Under the pieces are notes generated by a model. The model made no database searches, had not been told where the DNA came from, and saw nothing but the letters and a program-made list of their open reading frames with translations. Below, one piece after another: positions 5,658 to 8,500 of a stretch of DNA of 8,500 bases. The translations under genes and the position numbers were made by a program. Each line of letters starts with the position of its first letter. Position 1 is the first letter of the stretch. Source of the stretch: Nitrospirota bacterium. GTDB taxonomy: Bacteria > Nitrospirota > Thermodesulfovibrionia > UBA6902 > DSMQ01. Location of the stretch: NCBI GenBank assembly GCA_016207865.1, contig JACQZD010000021.1, forward strand, positions 1 to 8,500. The letters run 5' to 3'.

Positions 5658-6263
5658 ATGCAATGGGAACAAAATATTAAAAAATTTTTTGTATTCTTGC
5701 TAATGCTTACAGTAATAGGCTGTGCAAAGAAATATGAGGTGAAGCCGGCTGAAGAGCCTAAGGCCTCAGAGGCAAAACCATCAGAGGATAAGAAAGAAAG
5801 GCTGAAAGAAGTTTCAGAGGAAAAAATTTTACAAAAACCTGCGGAGATTCAAAGGGAAATTACTGAAGAAGAACTGTCAGGAAAGGGGCAAAAGGCTAAG
5901 GAATCAGCCGCACAGCAGGCAAAAGAGGGATTTGTTTTCAAAGATATCCATTTTGACTTTGACAAATATGACATAAAAGAAGATGCAAGACCCGCGCTGG
6001 ACTCTGCCGCGGCCTGGCTTAAGAATAATAAAGGGGTCAAGATAATAATAGAAGGCCACTGCGATGAAAGGGGAACCAATGAATACAACCTTGCACTTGG
6101 AGAAAAAAGGGCCAATGCAGCAAGGGACTATCTTACAACAAGCGGAATTGCATCGGAAAAAATAAAGACCATAAGCTATGGCGAAGAAAAGCCTCTATGC
6201 GCGGAACAAACAGAAGACTGCTTTCAGAGAAACAGGAGGGCGAATTTTGCTGCCGGAAAATAA
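5658..6263 (+). CDS. pal: Pal, peptidoglycan-associated outer-membrane lipoprotein
   Basis: Pal anchors the outer membrane to peptidoglycan and is the target of TolB and the TolQRA motor. The start is supported by AGGAG (5647-5651) 6 bases before the ATG. A short signal peptide ends in the lipobox VIGC, giving the lipidated Cys at 22. A Lys/Glu/Pro/Ala-rich flexible linker covers about 23-90. The OmpA-like peptidoglycan-binding domain spans about 93-201: FKDIHFDFDKYDIKEDA (94-110), EGHCDERGTNEYNLALGEKR (132-151), and the closing QRNRRANF (190-197). Asp136 and Arg151 occupy the positions that bind diaminopimelate in this fold. At 201 residues it is slightly longer than E. coli Pal (173) because of the linker. 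The domain has several Cys (135, 181 and 188); 181 and 188 could form a disulfide, as CxxxxxxC pairs do in other Pal-like domains. Confidence 0.95.
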   Translation: MQWEQNIKKFFVFLLMLTVIGCAKKYEVKPAEEPKASEAKPSEDKKERLKEVSEEKILQKPAEIQREITEEELSGKGQKAKESAAQQAKEGFVFKDIHFDFDKYDIKEDARPALDSAAAWLKNNKGVKIIIEGHCDERGTNEYNLALGEKRANAARDYLTTSGIASEKIKTISYGEEKPLCAEQTEDCFQRNRRANFAAGK

Positions 6264-6270
6264 AAGAGAC

Positions 6271-6291
6271 CGTAATGCGTAATGAGTGATG
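6271..6291 (+). repeat. Short heptanucleotide array, CGTAATG type (about 3 units)
   Basis: CGTAATG twice, then AGTGATG and a further degenerate unit, begin 7 bases after the pal stop. The 7-base period matches the other arrays in this operon but the unit differs, so I treat it as a separate repeat type. Confidence 0.6.
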
Positions 6292-6311
6292 GGTAAAAAA
6301 TGACCCACACA

Positions 6312-6331
6312 CACAGCAAGCTGTGGGGTAT
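6312..6331. repeat. Palindrome CACAGC-AA-GCTGTG followed by GGGTAT (copy 1)
   Basis: A 6-bp stem with a 2-base loop at 6312-6325 is followed by GGGTAT. A similar palindrome with the same trailing GGGTAT lies at 6452-6471, on the other side of the inverted-repeat element. This suggests a dispersed repeat family, but with only two degenerate copies the family is inferred. Confidence 0.5.
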
Positions 6332-6351
6332 CCAAAAACTAAAGACAACAC

Positions 6352-6419
6352 TGTCATTCCGCACTTGATGCGGAATCCAGAAACATAAATACTGGATTCC
6401 TGCTTTCGCAGGAATGACA
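6352..6419. mobile_element. 68-bp MITE-like / dRS3-like element with terminal inverted repeats
   Basis: It begins TGTCATTCC (6352-6360) and ends GGAATGACA (6411-6419), exact reverse complements. Inside, GGAATCCAG (6371-6379) and CTGGATTCC (6392-6400) form a second exact inverted pair. Each half can also fold as its own hairpin (ATTCCGC...GCGGAAT and ATTCCTGC...GCAGGAAT). This is the widespread ATTCC...GGAAT repeat style, like the Neisseria dRS3 and Correia-type repeats, known across many Gram-negative genomes. There is no transposase; it would be a non-autonomous or fossil repeat. It sits in the pal-cpoB gap and may add RNA structure between these genes. Confidence 0.8.
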
Positions 6420-6451
6420 AAACAAACGACAAAACAAAAAGGTTTCCCAAT

Positions 6452-6471
6452 CGCTGTAAGCAGCGGGGTAT
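6452..6471. repeat. Palindrome CGCTG-TAAG-CAGCG followed by GGGTAT (copy 2)
   Basis: A 5-bp stem with a 4-base loop, then GGGTAT, resembles the palindrome at 6312-6331 in layout and in the shared 3' tail. The two copies flank the 68-bp element, 31 bases before the cpoB start. Confidence 0.5.
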
Positions 6472-6501
6472 ATAAATTTAATTAAAATTAGGAAATAGAA
6501 T

Positions 6502-7455
6502 ATGGAAAATAAAAAATACTGCTCGCTGTTCACTGTTTACTGCTCACTGCTTTGTCTTTTGCTTTCTACTATCGCCGGCTGCGCCACAACTCAGGATGTG
6601 GACAAAGTCCAGTACAATCTCAATGAACTCCGGAATGAAGTCGTTAAGATAAGACAACAATCTCAGGCAATAGAATCCCAGCTTCCCGTAGACGATAAAA
6701 AGTTTTTGGGCAAGATGCAGGAATTGGCAGACGAGCAAAAAGCTGCGGGCAAGGCGCTGTCAGACCTTATGCTGAAAATGCAGACGCTTTCAACTGAGGT
6801 GCAGGTGCTTATGGGGCGTTTTGAAGAGGCAAAATATTCTTCGGAAAAGACTGCGAAAGATCTGACGACTGGCAAGGAATCGCTTCTCATACAGGTAAAA
6901 GAACTGGAAATGTCGCTGAATGACCTGAAAAAAAGAATCTCCGCACTGGAATCTGAAAATATCGCCCTCAAAAAACATAAAGAAGAAGCCGGGAAATCAG
7001 AAAATTTAAAGCAGGAGGAGACGACGGCAGAACCAGTAAAAAGTGAAAAACCGGCAAAAAGACCTGTTAAAGACGCATATGCGGATGCTTTTGAAACATA
7101 TTCTTCAGGCCGGATAAAAGAGGCGCGTGAAAAATTTACGGCGATGCTCAAAGATTATCCTGAAAACGAATACTCTGACAATGCCCGTTTCTGGGTGGCA
7201 GAGAGTTATTACAGAAATAAGGAATACAGAGACGCCATTCTTGCGTACGAAGAGCTTCTGGAAAAAAATCCTGAAAGCAATAAAGTGCCGGAGGCGCTTC
7301 TTAAGGAGGGACTTGCATTTTATGCCATTAAAGACGATAAAATCGGAAGGACCACGCTTGAAAAGCTCCTTGAGAAGTTCCCCGACTCAAAAGAAGCAAA
7401 AACCGCACAGAAAAAAATTGACGAATCCCAGCCTGTAAAAAAGAAGAAGAATTGA
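6502..7455 (+). CDS. cpoB: CpoB/YbgF-like lipoprotein with coiled coil and TPR repeats
   Basis: CpoB (YbgF) works in the periplasm with TolA and peptidoglycan synthases to couple wall synthesis to outer-membrane constriction. The ATG at 6502 is preceded by AGGA at 8 bases. The signal peptide ends in the lipobox TIAGC, predicting a lipidated Cys at 27; the E. coli protein is not a lipoprotein, while other phyla often have this form. Coiled-coil segments cover about 30-60 and 85-160. A Lys/Glu/Pro linker follows (about 160-188), then three TPR units of the TPR_6 kind at about 191-224 (AYADAFETYSSGRIKEAREKF), 227-260 and 263-297. The length of 317 is somewhat greater than E. coli CpoB. Part of the signal peptide (CSLFTVYCSLLC) is encoded by heptanucleotide repeats. 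The stop TGA overlaps the moaA TTG start, which suggests coupled translation. Two palindromes and a 68-bp element separate it from pal, so its expression may be partly uncoupled. Confidence 0.88.
   Translation: MENKKYCSLFTVYCSLLCLLLSTIAGCATTQDVDKVQYNLNELRNEVVKIRQQSQAIESQLPVDDKKFLGKMQELADEQKAAGKALSDLMLKMQTLSTEVQVLMGRFEEAKYSSEKTAKDLTTGKESLLIQVKELEMSLNDLKKRISALESENIALKKHKEEAGKSENLKQEETTAEPVKSEKPAKRPVKDAYADAFETYSSGRIKEAREKFTAMLKDYPENEYSDNARFWVAESYYRNKEYRDAILAYEELLEKNPESNKVPEALLKEGLAFYAIKDDKIGRTTLEKLLEKFPDSKEAKTAQKKIDESQPVKKKKN
6520..6554 (+). repeat. Heptanucleotide array, about 5 units of TG(T/C)T(C/T)AC, inside the cpoB signal peptide
   Basis: Contiguous 7-base units (TGCTCGC, TGTTCAC, TGTTTAC, TGCTCAC and a degenerate last one) encode the hydrophobic stretch of the CpoB signal peptide. 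This gives a heptapeptide echo, YCSLFTV then YCSLLCL. It is the same unit as the array in tolB at 4353-4387. Confidence 0.8.
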
Positions 7456-8435
7456 ACGACCCGTTTGGAAGAACCATAGACTATCTGAGGATATCCGTCA
7501 CCGACAGGTGCAACCTCAGGTGCATCTACTGTATGTCCGCAGAAGGTGTAAAATCCATTGCGCATAAGAACATCCTTGCGTATGAAGAGATTATAAGAAT
7601 AGTAAGGATTGCGTCATCTCTGGGCGTCAAAAAAGTGAGAATCACAGGCGGCGAGCCGCTTGCAAGGAAAAACATCACGTATCTTATTTCCTCGCTTCAT
7701 GCAATTAAAGACATTGAAGACATCAGCCTTACAACCAACGGACTGCTCCTTGAAAAATATGCGGATGAGATAGCCCGGGCAGGGCTCAGGCGGGTGAATG
7801 TCAGTCTTGATTAGCTTAAAACTGAACAGTACAAAGAAATAACAAGGGGCGGCGATATTAATAATGTGCTCAGGGGAATTGAGCGCGCTGAGAAGGCCGG
7901 GCTTACCCCTGTAAAAATAAACCTGGTAGCAATCAGGGGCTTCAACGATGACGAGATAGAAGACTTTGCAAAACTAACCCTGAAAAAATCCTATCAAGTG
8001 CGTTTTATAGAATTTATGCCCATCGGCGCCAGAGAAATATGGAGCCCTGAAAAATATATTCCGATAAATGAGATAAAATCCATCGTGGAAAAGGCAGGTG
8101 CGCTTACTCCGGTAAAAATAAGAAAATCCGGGCCTGCAAGATATTTCAGGTTTGAGGACTCCGCAGGTGTCGTAGGCTTTATAAATGCCATCTCCCATCA
8201 GTTTTGTGACGAATGCAACCGTCTCCGCCTTACTGCCGACGGCAAACTCAGACCCTGCCTTTTTTCAGAGACAGAGATTGATTTAAAGACTCCGCTCAGA
8301 AGCGGCGCGCCTGACACTGAGATTGAGCGTCTCATAAAGCTTGCCATAGAAATAAAGCCGGAAGGGCATGATATTGCCTGCAACAGCCGTATGGACCTCA
8401 AAACATTAAGACCCATGTCAAAAATCGGGGGATGA
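7452..8435 (+). pseudogene. moaA: MoaA (GTP 3',8-cyclase), interrupted by an in-frame amber codon at 7812-7814
   Basis: MoaA is the radical SAM enzyme that rearranges GTP in the first step of molybdenum cofactor synthesis, using two [4Fe-4S] clusters. The start is a TTG overlapping the cpoB stop; NDPFGRTIDYLRISVTDRCN directly after it matches the family N-terminus. The first cluster is C20-x3-C24-x2-C27, with GGEP at 66-69. TAG is codon 121, within VSLD-stop-LK, where the family has VS(I/L)DSL, so a single TCG to TAG change explains it. The same frame continues without other damage. The second-cluster motif is C252-x2-C255-x13-C269 (FCDECNRLRL...RPC), and the C-terminal GG important for MoaA is at 326-327. 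Total length of 327 positions equals the usual size. Each half lacks one cluster, so neither should work alone. Real nonsense mutation, suppression and base-calling error cannot be told apart here. Confidence 0.88.
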
Positions 8436-8500
8436 TTTAGCATAATGCCTGCGTATAACCATGCAGGTATAGATATCTTCAAAATCTTTAGAACGCAACA
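8436..8500. other. Terminal 65 bases after moaA, no supported gene
   Basis: A weak hairpin (CCTGC at 8449-8453 with GCAGG at 8464-8468) is the only structure. An ATG at 8446 opens a frame of 18 codons to the edge that I do not recognise, with no ribosome site. It may be the leader of the next gene. Confidence 0.3.

Noticed and set aside
6352..6419. Rho-independent terminator after pal
   Set aside because: The hairpins are not followed by a U-tract, and the double inverted-repeat layout fits a dispersed repeat better.
6133..6450. Minus-strand reading frame over the pal end and the repeat region
   Set aside because: It is the shadow of pal plus the inverted-repeat element; peptides of the FLRKQESS kind are a known artefact of this repeat style.
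7812..7814. TAG read as pyrrolysine or a genome-wide amber recoding
   Set aside because: The expected residue is serine, no pyrrolysine machinery is visible, and tolB uses TAG as its stop, so one TAG gives no support for recoding.
7866..8435. Separate gene for the C-terminal half of MoaA starting at GTG 7866
   Set aside because: It is in the same frame and continues the MoaA alignment exactly; there is no ribosome site, and the half enzyme lacks the radical SAM cluster.
8446..8500. Start of a new + strand gene at ATG 8446
   Set aside because: Only 18 codons are visible, with no ribosome site and no recognisable family.

Overview
The window comes from a Gram-negative (diderm) bacterium. It carries an almost complete Tol-Pal envelope operon on the + strand, in the order tolQ, tolR-tolA, tolB, pal, cpoB (ybgF), followed directly by moaA for molybdenum cofactor synthesis. 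Moderate G+C, lipoprotein-type CpoB, moaA placed straight after cpoB, and abundant short dispersed repeats between genes fit an environmental Nitrospirota or former deltaproteobacterial lineage. This is an inference from style; there is no rRNA or other marker here.

Left part (1-2700). The 3' end of a polytopic membrane protein with C-terminal TPR repeats (related to TMTC/GT-C-like proteins) runs off the left edge. It converges with a minus-strand gene for a secreted protein that has decapeptide repeats and a predicted right-handed beta-helix. The two stop codons are 9 bases apart, and a perfect 14-bp palindrome forms the last 11 codons of the TPR gene. Upstream of the beta-helix gene lies a 377-base non-coding region with a (ACTG)7 tetranucleotide repeat, a long hairpin and a plausible tolQ promoter.

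Centre (2790-7455). TolQ and the TolR part overlap, and the TolA part and TolB overlap by 4 bases, so they are probably translated together. TolQ-TolR form the proton-driven motor in the inner membrane, TolA transmits energy across the periplasm, TolB and Pal link to the outer membrane and peptidoglycan, and CpoB coordinates with peptidoglycan synthesis. The main oddity is that TolR and TolA form one open reading frame: the last third of TolR and the first part of TolA are missing, which looks like an in-frame deletion fusion. Heptanucleotide tandem repeats lie inside the signal-peptide coding regions of tolB and cpoB and in the tolB-pal and pal-cpoB gaps. The pal-cpoB gap also holds a small element with terminal inverted repeats, flanked by two similar palindromes.

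Right part (7452-8500). moaA starts on a TTG overlapping the cpoB stop and is full length to its C-terminal Gly-Gly, but codon 121, normally a conserved Ser in the family, is an amber TAG. As written the gene is broken between its two iron-sulfur cluster motifs. The last 65 bases hold no gene I can support.

The tolR-tolA fusion and the moaA amber codon are two lesions in genes that are normally intact. Either this genome is really variant here or the sequence contains assembly or base-calling errors; reads across both points would decide.
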